In this document: piece after piece, positions 22,101-30,603 of the stretch | How positions within the stretch are numbered: position 1 is the stretch's first letter | Layout of the letters: every line of letters starts with the position of its first letter | Origin: Pseudoips prasinana | Lineage: Eukaryota > Arthropoda > Insecta > Lepidoptera > Nolidae | DNA length: 64,000 bases | Direction: 5' to 3' | NCBI GenBank assembly: GCA_951640165.1 | Contig: OX621237.1 | Coordinates: 8,742,001 to 8,806,000, forward strand | Notes under the pieces: model-generated | Database searches by the model: none | What the model saw: only the letters and a program-made list of their open reading frames with translations | What the model was told of the DNA's origin: nothing | Made by a program: the position numbers and the translations under genes

Positions 22101-22447
22101 AGCTGATAATCTTACACTGCTGGACCGATATTAACCAAACATAGTTAAGACCGCAAAGAAACTGACTTTCAAATAGAAAAAGCCCAAATCGAAATCGGTC
22201 CATCCTTTGAGAGTTACGATGCCATGGACAGACACACGCACATAGACAGCCATCGACGTCAAACTTATACCACCCATCTTTTTGCGTCGGGGGTAAAAAA
22301 CACGCGTAATTACTTTAAACTAAATTGTTTTTAATAGTTTAATAGACAGACCAACGTCAGTCACCTTTTTTACTCCTTTTTTTACGAGTTACTATTTTTC
22401 TTACACCCTGTTCTACCTATAGACTATACATTATTATTTTCTTTAAG
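19160..22447. other. Intron 1 of gene D; one recognised repeat
   Basis: 3.3 kb, AT-rich. 22095-22310 matches a lepidopteran dispersed repeat (AATCGGTCCATCCTTTGAGA, TACGATGCCATGGACAGACA, CTTTTTGCGTCGGGGGT). Small hairpins: GAGTATCTGAAAT/ATTTCAGATACTC at 20635-20664, and CTCGAAATAAATTT/AAATTTATTTCGAG near 20874-20908. A 94-residue minus-strand frame at 21004-21288 is unrecognised and probably chance. Confidence 0.5.
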
Positions 22448-22590
22448 GCAAAGAAAAACTTAAATACAAACCTGCTGCATTACGTAGAACTATATGTATG
22501 GAGTAGAGAAAAATGTTTAAAACAAATATCACAATTACCTTACGGTACGATCTGTGCGAGTTCTGGAAAATCCACACCATATTCAACTGG
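22448..22590 (+). CDS. Protease gene D, exon 2
   Basis: 143 nt between a TTTCTTTAAG acceptor and GTAAGG donor; enters in phase 0 and leaves with two bases of a split Gly codon. Encodes the second-barrel start: LLHYVELYVWSREKC, then LPYGTICASSGK and TPYSTG. The motif PxGTICAS corresponds to the Cys182 loop of chymotrypsin-fold enzymes. The position before the Ser195 block that is normally Cys191 is Thr here and Ala in gene E. Same length and phase as 28745-28887. Confidence 0.85.
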
Positions 22591-23278
22591 GTAAGGTTCA
22601 GTATTATAAAACTAAGAGTAGATTATAAAAATTAGAGTTTTAGTCCTCACGGTAGCAAGTCCTAAGAGCTTTTTTAGTGTTTTCAAGTAGTTTCTTATCT
22701 TTTTTTGATATAATACGAATAAGACCGCTGCCAAGTACTCTCAAAAGTTCATTCGCTATTAAAAACATTTATTATTAAATCACTTGATTGTTTAGAGGCT
22801 TCCTTTATAATTTTGTTTGATACTTTAGCTTCATCTGACGCTTTGTTAACAGGTAGACATTTCATACTATTACTATTATCATTGAGTAGTTTTGCCCTCG
22901 GTTTTACCTAAGTCAAACTTTATAAATTATAGCCTATGTGTTATTCGGATATATAACCGAAAAAGAACTTCAAAGTTTCCGTTCGGTAGATTTTGCATGA
23001 ACGAGTAACAACCATCCATACTCACCAACTTTCCCATTTATAATAATAGTAATATTTATAAACTCATTAATATTACTATTATCATTAACTAGCTTTACCC
23101 TGCGCTTTTACCCACGTTAAACTTTATAAATTATAACCTATGTGTTATTCGGGAATATAACCTATATTGCTACAGAGTTTCATAGATTTCCGTTCGTTAG
23201 TATTTGCGGGAACGACTAACAAACATCCATACATACTTACTCACAAACTTCCGCATAATATTAATAGGATTTTTTCAG
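22591..23278 (+). repeat. Intron 2 of gene D with two Helitron-like repeats
   Basis: Copies at about 22892-23036 and 23088-23255 share CTATGTGTTATTCGG, AAGTTTCCGTTCGG or TTTCCGTTCG and an AAACATCCATAC(A)T end. A short inverted repeat AATAATAGTAATATT / AATATTACTATTAT lies at 23040-23085. Confidence 0.6.
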
Positions 23279-23438
23279 AGGTGAATCGGGAAGTGCACTG
23301 ATAGTCCGAGACTACATAGCGATTGGTGTAGCCTCCTACAAGCTCCGCAGCACCAAGTACGTGGTAGTCCATACTGACGTTGGATACTATTACAACTGGA
23401 TCGAGGAGAATTCCAGGATGCTATCCTGTAACAATTAA
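23279..23438 (+). CDS. Protease gene D, exon 3, with GESG in place of GDSG
   Basis: Acceptor TTTTTTCAG, one base of the split codon, then GGT GAA TCG GGA: G-E-S-G, so catalytic Ser is kept but Asp194, which salt-bridges the new N-terminus after activation, is Glu. The remainder follows the family: LIVRDYIAIGVASYK, YVVVHTDVGYYYNWI, ending CNN and TAA at 23436-23438. No Cys220 equivalent, consistent with loss of the 191-220 disulphide in this subfamily. The 3' UTR (TCAATTGTAATTGATGATTAAA) is homologous to that of gene E, confirming tandem duplication. Confidence 0.85.
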
Positions 23439-23534
23439 TTATGTTCCTTGTACGTACTTCAATTGTAATTGATGATTAAATGAACATTAATACCGGTAAG
23501 AGTAGTTTTGATAAATTATGATTGTCATTTTATG

Positions 23535-23760
23535 ATGCCCCTCATCATCATCATCTTTTCCCCACTAATATGCTAGTGTGTATGGTTTTCGCACTTAGTC
23601 CCAATGTGGACCAATGTACGTGAGCCATGGCAGCCTTCACTCCATCCAGCCCACCTCCCTCCAGAAGCATAGCAGGTCTCCCAAAGTTCTCAGGGCATAT
23701 ACATATGATGCCCCTCTCTGAAGAATCAATAAAATTTGGTAAGTAAGTTTCTTAATACTT
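23535..23760. other. Anonymous stretch after gene D
   Basis: Begins with CATCATCATCATC, as LINE tails in this window do, then CCCACTAATATGCTAGTGTG and CCATGGCAGCCTTCACTCCA; probably the reverse of a LINE 3' end, not identified. Confidence 0.3.
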
Positions 23761-23992
23761 ATCAAAATACAAAATCAATACGTAGTGTTAATTCCGCTAA
23801 TTGTCAGTTTAATCATGCCGGGATGCAATTTGCACCGCTCTCCCGCCCGCAAAAATGTGCACATGCAAGAAGGACATTATAAAAAAGCAAATTACATGCG
23901 CCAGTACGATACCCAACACGTGTTTCAGTCCTCCACGGACCATTCTCAAGGGCTGTTTACTCGTCGAGTGCTCGAAGGAGACTACACTACTA
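23761..23992 (-). mobile_element. Solitary Penelope-like terminal repeat (pLTR), reverse
   Basis: Reverse complement of 58370-58612: ATCAAAATACAAAATCAATA, TGCAATTTGCACCGCTCTCC, GCAAAAATGTGCACATGC, CGATACCCAACACGTGTTTC and TCGTCGAGTGCTCGAAGGAG. The coding part is absent. Confidence 0.8.
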
Positions 23993-24169
23993 AGTATTTC
24001 TTAATACTTGTTATTAAATACATACGACGTTTTTCCTGCCGCGGATTTGCCATCTAAGTATTCTTGAGGGCAGCCGTGGATTGCAATTATGTTTTATTTT
24101 TATTATCTTTATACGGTACACCTAATGATGGCTCGCAGTGACCCAGGGACCTTACGTATAATGCTTGTG

Positions 24170-24478
24170 ACACGCGTTGGCAACCCTTCTCATCTCCGAT
24201 GAGCTCTGACGACCTTGAAGCGCTCATAGCCAGATGTTCCCACCGGTTCGTAAGTGATCGGCAAGGTTAAGAACTAGGCTCGCGATCAATCCATAGATGG
24301 GTGACCACCAAAGTGGTTTCATTTCAGAGCGTCTCCGTGCTTCGACGGGCACGTTAGGTTGTCGATCCGGGTTGTAGCCATTAGGCAACAGTCGTTAAGC
24401 CATGATAGGACTACTCGGCGGCTTGAACAACTCTGAAACTAGGGTAACCACTACTCATACGATAAGTACGTAAATCTG
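24170..24478 (+). repeat. S3 dispersed repeat (possible 5S rRNA-like promoter)
   Basis: Key blocks: GACACGCGTTGGCAACCC, GAACTAGGCTCGCGATCAAT, CATAGATGGGTGACCACC, AGAGCGTCTCCGTGCTTCG and CTACTCGGCGGCTTGAACAA. The ATAGATGGGTGACCACC block resembles the C-box area of insect 5S rRNA (AGATGGGRGACCGC). Other copies: 28985-29226 (+), reversed pieces at 3005-3185 and 3823-4003, fragments at 13405 and 38020. Confidence 0.6.
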
Positions 24479-24479
24479 A

Positions 24480-25850
24480 TGACTTTACTCGCACAGGATT
24501 ACGCCCAGGAGCACAAACTTAGCAGGAGTGTATTTTATAAGGTTAAGCTTATTCTACAGTCGTAATCCTCATAGACTGAAAGAACGCTATGCTCTAGGTA
24601 AGGTTATTAGAACTAAATTCAAGCCCTATAATATAAGAATATCTAAATTTTGAAACCAATGGAGATATAACCGATACTTGCCGCTTTTCCCACTTATCAG
24701 CATTCGATAAGGCATTTTCAAAGAATTCCTTTAATTACTATGTGTGTTAAAACGTCCACCAGTACGATTTAATAAGATTTTTCGTTAAGTTTTTATTTGG
24801 TCGTTAATTCTAGCCAATTGCAAGCGAGATTTCAAATTGCGTGTGAGCCTGCGATTGGTCAGCTTAGGGCGGAAGGGACGAGGGAAAGGATGAGAAACGA
24901 CCCCGTGGCTAGCTATAATTCAAAAATTATCGACAAACCATAAATTCCGTGTTCATTGTCTTTGTAATACGCTAGCTAGCTTGTGTGTATATTAAATGTG
25001 GCCTAAGTCTATGAAAAGGACTTTTAACAAGTGCTGATTTCTGGCGTGCGCTTTCGAGTGACTCCAGAGTTTGTTGAAAGCTGGATATCTTCATCGTGAA
25101 ATAGAAGATATAAGGTCAGTCATACATATTATATTTCGGCTTTATTCTGACGCATTTTTCTACCAACCTACGACGCGAATCGTTTTAGCGTTCAACCCCC
25201 AATGTCAGAAAATCAAAAACGATTTTTGTGATCAGAATATGGAACCTTAAAACCTAACGTGACCCTAATCTGCCGTGGACTTCTCTTGGCGCCTGATGCG
25301 GGAGCCCTGGGAACGCGAGTATGGTGTCCACCTTTTGCGCCATGTCCCAGATAGTCGGGACACGTACCCTGGGAGGGCTCTTGCTTGCCCTCCCCTGTTG
25401 CCGACTCCTGCCAGTCCGGCACAGCGACTGCGCCACAAACAGATCGCAGGCGACCTACTGATCGAATTTAATATTCTGGCGCCCGAATAAATAATAAAAC
25501 AGTTTCGTTTTCAAAACGGGAAACTAAACTGATTTGAATCGAACCGAAGGACGATAGAGATTCAGCACAAATTCCAGAAAAAGATGTGCACCAGCATTTA
25601 CTACCGAGTAATTGACGAAATTCCGGAGATAAATAGCAAGGCTACCACCTCCAACATCAATAGATTATTATTTTTGATAAGTTAGAAGCCAGGAAGAGAC
25701 ATAGAAGAGAGATATGGTTTTAGCCATGTCTCAGAAACAAGTATCGCATTAATAATTTTAGATTCGAAGGAAGCATATTGGGGAAATGAGAAATGGGGAA
25801 TGAAGAATCTGGAGAAATGAACTGTGGGAATTGCTATGAACACACAGACA
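24480..25850. other. Intergenic; GC-rich block with a PBS-like motif
   Basis: 25250-25490 is GC-rich, contains CCTGGGAGGGCTCTTGCTTG, and ends with TGGCGCCCGAA at 25477-25487, identical to the start of a tRNA-Lys primer-binding site of LTR retroelements. It is followed by an AATAAATAATAAAA stretch, not by a gag gene. It could be the end of a solo LTR. Nothing else is recognised. Confidence 0.25.
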
Positions 25851-25852
25851 AA

Positions 25853-26342
25853 TAGATGCCAGCACATCCAGCTACCGCAATCTGTCAAATTTTTTTATTT
25901 CATCGAAGTTATACTTCTTTTGGCACGATGGTAAAAAATGATGAGAGTGAATTTTTAGGATGCGCGCGCACACCGACACCTAAATTTAACAGCATGAAGT
26001 TAGTTCTAGATGAGAGTGAATTTTTACGATGCGCGCGCACACTGACACCTAAATTTAACAGCATGAAGTTAGTTCTAGTTGGTATGAAAATTGATAACTA
26101 TGTTCAAGTTGTATATTCTAGTATTTTTATTTAAATAAAATCTTTTTGATTAATTTTAATATTTATCGTTAATCACTACTGCATTTTAATTATTTTTTTT
26201 CCATACGCCAAAGAAGTATAACTTCTAACGCGTGTACATAAGTACACACAGAATTTTAGATTTTTAACTTTATCATATAAGCATAAGGTTTACTAATTGG
26301 GGAAATTTGACAATTTGGGGTAGCTTGATGTGCTGGCGTCTG
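25853..26342. mobile_element. MITE-A copy split by a nested MITE
   Basis: Left end AGATGCCAGCACATCCAGC to CTGTCAAATTT at 25892; right end resumes near 26262 with TTTTTAACTTTATCATATAA and closes TGATGTGCTGGCGTCTG. The intervening 25905-26225 is MITE-B. Confidence 0.8.
25905..26225. mobile_element. MITE-B with internal 69-bp tandem duplication
   Basis: Ends are GAAGTTATACTTCTTTTGGC and GCCAAAGAAGTATAACTTC, an inverted pair that extends toward ACGATGG / CCATACG. Inside, a 69-bp unit starting GATGAGAGTGAATTTTTAGG is repeated at 25940-26008 and 26009-26077 with three or so changes. Its landing inside MITE-A dates it as younger. Confidence 0.8.
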
Positions 26343-26344
26343 AC

Positions 26345-26920
26345 AATCAGAGAATTGGTACTGTAAAGTATCCGCAAGGGTGGGAATACTTACAAATCTG
26401 TCATCATAAATCCTAATAGAAAAGAAATCTTCAGCATCACTAATGTTATTGTCAGGGTCACACTTAATAATTTTATAACGTATTACATAATTGGTAAAAA
26501 TAATCAAAATATCTTATTTAACAAAAATATAGTACTATAAAAATTCTTATACAATGTTATATGTTATAACTTACATAAGATTTAAGTACTTTTAATGAGG
26601 CCTATTTTAAGTTAGAAATATATTACGTTGTCTTACTTATTTAATGTACAAAGCCTAAATTTATTATTTATTATTAAAATATGAAGAAATATCAGATAGT
26701 AACATTGTTCAGTCCTCGTCTGCTTCCAGAACCATCTAATTGTGAGGCTTGTGGTGGAGGATGTGCAATATTGTGATGAAGTGGGTAGGCGCGAATTTAA
26801 CGGTTACATTTGCAAGTAAATGATGTCGGTGTATGTAATGATTTATTGGGTACATCGGGATCTATACAATGTTATTCCTAACATTCATGATCCCTAGTTT
26901 ATTTTAGAAATATACTTGAC
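26345..26920. other. Anonymous AT-rich DNA
   Basis: No gene or repeat recognised. Confidence 0.5.
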
Positions 26921-26923
26921 TAC

Positions 26924-27255
26924 CATGTTGGTCTAGCGGTAGCGTGTTCAACCGCAGAAAATGAGGTCCTGGGTTAAAATCCCGAGTCGGGCCAAAAAGT
27001 GATTTTGGGATTTTTCCGTAAAAAGAAATTTCTCAGTATCAGCCCGAAGTATGGACCTGGAGAGCCTGCCTTGGAGAGCACGTAAAGCCGTCGGTCCTGT
27101 ACCTGACCTCTTTTCGGTCGTGTCGGTAGTCGTCCCATCGGGTCATGAGAGTGATGGAATAGAAAGTGCCCTTGTGTTTGCTCACACATTTGTGCACTAT
27201 AATATGTCCTGCGCAATTGGCTAATCTACATTGAGAATGGCCGCCGTGGCCGGAA
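26924..27255 (+). repeat. tRNA-type SINE, family S2, best copy
   Basis: A box GGTCTAGCGGTAGCG and B box GGGTTAAAATCCC about 45 nt apart, then CGGGCCAAAAAGTGATTTTG, TCAGTATCAGCCCGAAGT, GCCGTCGGTCCTGTACCTGA and GTCGTCCCATCGGGTCATG. Relatives: 9836 (+), 41667 (-), 42797 (+), 43217 (+ fragment), 44490 (-), 50420 (-), 61880 (-). Confidence 0.8.
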
Positions 27256-27454
27256 TTCGGCCGGGAAGACATCATGCTACTTGATCTTCAGAGGTGATAT
27301 TGTCATTTGATGTACAAAGCCTCCTTTGTTACCCAGTTTAAGCTAATGTACCGTAAGTCTCACCTAATTGATTATTTTTTTGCATAAATAAAGGTCATCA
27401 ATTTACATCTAAATTAGATTTGGCGTCGATAATCCTTAGTGCAAACGATTTATA

Positions 27455-27700
27455 AATTATTTATTACTCTTAAGGGGGAGGCCTTTTTCGGGCAGCGAAC
27501 GGAGCGCGGCGGCACGGCGGCAGCGGCTTCAAAACGGCAGCATTTTATGCGTAAAATCAAATGGATCAATCCCCGAAAACAGCGGCGTGGAAGCGGGTGA
27601 CGAACGGTGCACTTCAGTAAAGCGGGGACTGTCCTTTTCGCCGCCACGCTCCCCGCACAATTAGAGGCAGAGGCCATAAAATACTTTGCAAGCTAACTGT
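27455..27700. other. GC-rich block, unrecognised
   Basis: Starts TTAAGGGGGAGGCCTTTTTC and holds GGAGCGCGGCGGCACGG. Composition is unlike the surroundings. No stable frame or homologue in the window; may be a MITE or foreign insertion. Confidence 0.3.
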
Positions 27701-27999
27701 CACTCGAGGGAAAGAATGTTAAATTCGTTTTAATAAACTGATGGACTATGTTAAATTCTGTGGAGATCTAAGAGTATTATTCTTCTTAACGCCGTCTATT
27801 CAGCGTTTTATAAAGTACGCTTAACTTAAGTATATTCTATTTTCATAAATTGAATTTGAATATCTGATTGCAGTACAAGGCTGTGAGTATATTTAAGCTG
27901 ATTCTAACTTAACATGCAGGCCAGCGTCAGTCGACCCATCCCTATTCCCTGTTTCTTACATCCCAACTATTTATACTTAAACTATTCACGTTCATCTTC

Positions 28000-28720
28000 A
28001 TCATATCAGTCGAAAGACGCCCACTGCTGCACAAAGGCCTCCCCCAAAGATCTCCACAATTGCCGGTCTTGCGCTAACCGCATACAGCGACTTCCACCAA
28101 ACCTCACAAGATCATCGGTCCACCTTGTATAGGGCCTGCCTACACTGCGTCTTCCGGTTAGTGGTCACCACTCGAGAACCTTTCTGTCCCAGCGGCCGTT
28201 GGCTCTAAGAGCTACGTGCCCTGCCCACTGATACTTCAGCTTGGCAATTCTTATTTATATAGTATATTTAATTTAATTTAATTTAAGTTTTCTTTATATG
28301 GTACTATTATAAAATTTATGCGCATGCTGTGACACCTTAAACTGTTGTGCATTTAATTATAATTGTGTACTTAATAATCTAGACATAAGAAGCAATTTAA
28401 CAACTTATGGTTGTCCAAATAAATAAATAAATTCTTCGGGCTATATCGGTGACTTTGGTTCGCCTGCGGATCTCAGCATTTCTGATTCGACCTCGCAGGG
28501 AAACTCCAAGCATAGCCCTTTCCATTGCTCTTTGGGTGACCTTGAGCCGCCTGATAAGGCTCAAAGTGAGCGACCACGTCTCTGTTCCCTAAGTCATCAC
28601 TGGCATGTGTGATGCCAGTGATGACTTAGGGAACTGGTCGAAGACTTTCGACCGAGACCGAGAAGGTGTTACGTAGCTTCCCGAACGCTGTCCAGCCGAG
28701 TTGGATTCTACGATTAACAG
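28000..28720 (-). mobile_element. RTE LINE ORF2 fragment with a nested LINE tail and an inverted micro-duplication
   Basis: The minus strand covers the last ~170 codons of RTE ORF2, from the segment equivalent to 53160-53396 (TAGAATCCAACTCGGCTGGA at 28700-28719) to the ending SSVGAF/CPTAVG-like tail near 28020. It is interrupted at 28253-28429 by another LINE end, and at 28584-28634 it contains a 23-bp perfect palindrome around TCATCACTGGCAT where the parent sequence has a single copy. Confidence 0.8.
28253..28429 (+). mobile_element. 177-bp LINE 3' end nested in the RTE copy
   Basis: It is flanked by the 7-bp duplication AATTCTT (28246-28252 and 28430-28436), where uninterrupted RTE copies have AATTCTTACGGC. 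It ends in AATAAATAAATAA, as a target-primed LINE insertion would. Confidence 0.8.
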
Positions 28721-28744
28721 TATTCTAATATAATTTTCTTTCAG

Positions 28745-28887
28745 GAAAAAAAACAAATAAGTTCGTCTTTACTCCACTACGTAGAACAGTATGTGTGGTC
28801 TAAACAACAATGTGAGGCCAAAATACCAGATTTACCCGAAGGTACCATTTGTGCTAGCGCCAAAGTAAAAACACGTTATTCAGCGGG
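28745..28887 (+). CDS. S1A serine protease gene E, exon 2
   Basis: 143 nt between TTTCTTTCAG and GTAAGA, phase 0 in and 2 out, as in gene D. Encodes SSLLHYVEQYVWSKQQC, then LPEGTICASAKV and RYSAG. Compared with gene D exon 2 the LLHYVE-YVW, C and GTICAS positions are kept. No first exon is found between the end of gene D and here, so the 5' part is missing, distant, or supplied by gene D, C or B exon 1 through alternative splicing. Confidence 0.85.
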
Positions 28888-28984
28888 GTAAGAATCACTG
28901 TTACAAAATAGGTTATACGTCTGAGGAAAATAAATATCTAAACTTTTTCTTTCTTAAAAAGTTGTTAGACTGTGGTACTGTAGC

Positions 28985-29226
28985 TTCATAGCTAGACGCT
29001 CTCACCGGCCCGTATCACCGATCGGCGAGGAGTAACTAGGCTCGCAGTCAGGCCATAGATGGATGACCGCCACAGTGGCTTAATTTCTGAGCGTCTCACG
29101 TTACCGGCATATTAAGCCGTCGGTCCAGTTTGTAGTCATTAGAGAACAGTCGTTAAGCCATGTCAGAGGCCTACTGGGCGGCTTGAACATCTCTGTTACT
29201 AAGGTAACCACTACCCATAGGACAAG
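28985..29226 (+). repeat. S3 repeat in intron 2 of gene E
   Basis: ACTAGGCTCGCAGTCAGGCC, CATAGATGGATGACCGCC and CCTACTGGGCGGCTTGAACA in family order. Confidence 0.65.
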
Positions 29227-29229
29227 TAA

Positions 29230-29586
29230 GTCACCGTAGCCTAGTTGGTAGTGCTCCTGCCTACGAAGCTGGTGGTCCTGGGTTCAAATCCCGGTAAGTG
29301 CAAATATTTGTGTGATGTGCACGAATATTTGTTGAATATTTGCATGGTACATGGGTACCATGCAAATATTCAACAAATATTCGTGCAACCTAAAACTAAG
29401 CAAAGCTTGTACTATGGAGTACAAGCTTTGCTTAGTTTGGGGCTAGGATGATCTGTGTGCCATTGTCCCTAAAAAAAGAAAAGTGATCCCAAACTAAGCA
29501 AAGCTTGTACTATGGAGTACAAGCTTTGCTTAGTTTGGGGCTAGGATGATCTGTGTGCCATTGTCCCTAAAAAAAGAAAAGTGATC
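29230..29586 (+). repeat. Rearranged S1 SINE with three perfect hairpins and a 98-bp tandem unit
   Basis: The SINE head (A and B boxes) is normal to about 29318. A 32-bp perfect inverted repeat (29319-29350 / 29355-29386, 4-nt loop) replaces the usual body. Then a 21-bp perfect inverted repeat (29393-29413 / 29418-29438) built from the SINE's AGCAAAGCTTGTACT end is followed by the normal end GGCTAGGATGATCTGTG. The unit 29393-29488 recurs at 29491-29586 with a 98-bp shift. All copies share AAAAAAAGAAAAGTGATC. Confidence 0.9.
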
Positions 29587-29800
29587 TTCAAAAGCAAGGC
29601 GACAGATTTTTCTAATTCATGAGCATGTAGAAATTCATGAGGAAACCTCCATATCTGAGAGTTATCCAAAATGTTCTTGATGGCATGCGAAGCCTGCTAA
29701 CCGGCATTAGGACAGCCTCGTTTACTGTAGCATATCCCCGTCTCATTGTGAGAGGAGATCCTTGCCCGGCAGTGGTTCACTAATTATTTTATATTTTCAG

Positions 29801-29960
29801 AGGTGATTCAGGTAGTGCACTGGTGGTTCGAGGCTACATAGCGATCGGTTTGGTCTCTTTCAAATTGGTAACGACCAGATACTTGGTGGTTTATACAGAC
29901 ATTGGATACTATTACAACTGGATAAAGAAGAATTCAGAGTCGCTGTATTGTGACAATTAA
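29801..29960 (+). CDS. S1A serine protease gene E, exon 3
   Basis: Acceptor TATTTTCAG at 29800; the split codon completes Gly and gives GGDSGSAL with both Asp194 and catalytic Ser195 intact. Then VVRGYIAIGLVSFK, RYLVVYTDIGYYYNWI, ending CDN and TAA at 29958-29960. The 3' UTR TCAATTGTCATTGATGATTAAA matches gene D. Exons 2 and 3 together show no stop or frameshift, which argues that E is still under selection despite lacking a nearby first exon. Confidence 0.85.
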
Positions 29961-30035
29961 TGTTTCCTTTTTATGTATCTCAATTGTCATTGATGATTAA
30001 AGGAATGTACTTATCTATAACTGAAGTTTTAATAG

Positions 30036-30171
30036 GTACAGATGCCAGCATAGACGTCAATCTGTCAAATTTCTTTTATTGATTTTCTACTTTATCACAT
30101 AAACATAAGGTTCACTTTCAATTGGGGAAATTTGACAGATTGGGATAGGTTGATGTACTGGCGTCTGTATC
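30036..30171. mobile_element. MITE-A copy
   Basis: ACAGATGCCAGCATAGACG to CTGTCAAATTTC on the left; GAAATTTGACAGATTGGG to GTACTGGCGTCTGTA on the right. Lies just after gene E. Confidence 0.8.
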
Positions 30172-30240
30172 TACAAATGATCAGCATATTTTATAATACC
30201 TTTAGCTGCCTCGAAGATGCTGTAAATTCTAATCTCCCAC

Positions 30241-30519
30241 ATGAAACCTGAGCCCTATCTACCTTCTCTTGCAGCGTTTCGTCGAATTATATTAAACAAA
30301 CTATATGATGGTTTCATTAAAACAAAGTGTGACGAACAGTTGAGTGAGAATCAAGTATGGTATAATACTTGTTTTTGGGATAAAAGAGGAGAAGCCCTAT
30401 TGTATAGCACAGGTTGTGGTTCAAAAGTGCATGGCCAGGTAACTAGCAGTTTACCTTTATTGCCTGTAAAAGCGTTTGATCGAATACTGCATTTGAATGT
30501 AGTGTTAACCAATAAGTAA
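30241..30519 (+). other. Unrecognised 92-codon open frame with A-rich 3' tail
   Basis: ATG to TAA, starting MKPEPYLPSL, with a NTCFWDKRGEALLYSTGCG stretch and ending VVLTNK. After a 70-nt AT-rich stretch comes AATAAATAAAATAAAATG (30586-30603), like the tail of a LINE or a processed transcript. It may be the C-terminus of an unidentified retroelement ORF or of a host gene. No splice sites are evident. Confidence 0.3.
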
Positions 30520-30603
30520 CTTGACATTTAAGTGCTAAAAATATTTTTTAAGATTAATGTTAATGTTTAAGTTGTTGGTGAACCAAATAAATAAAATAAA
30601 ATG

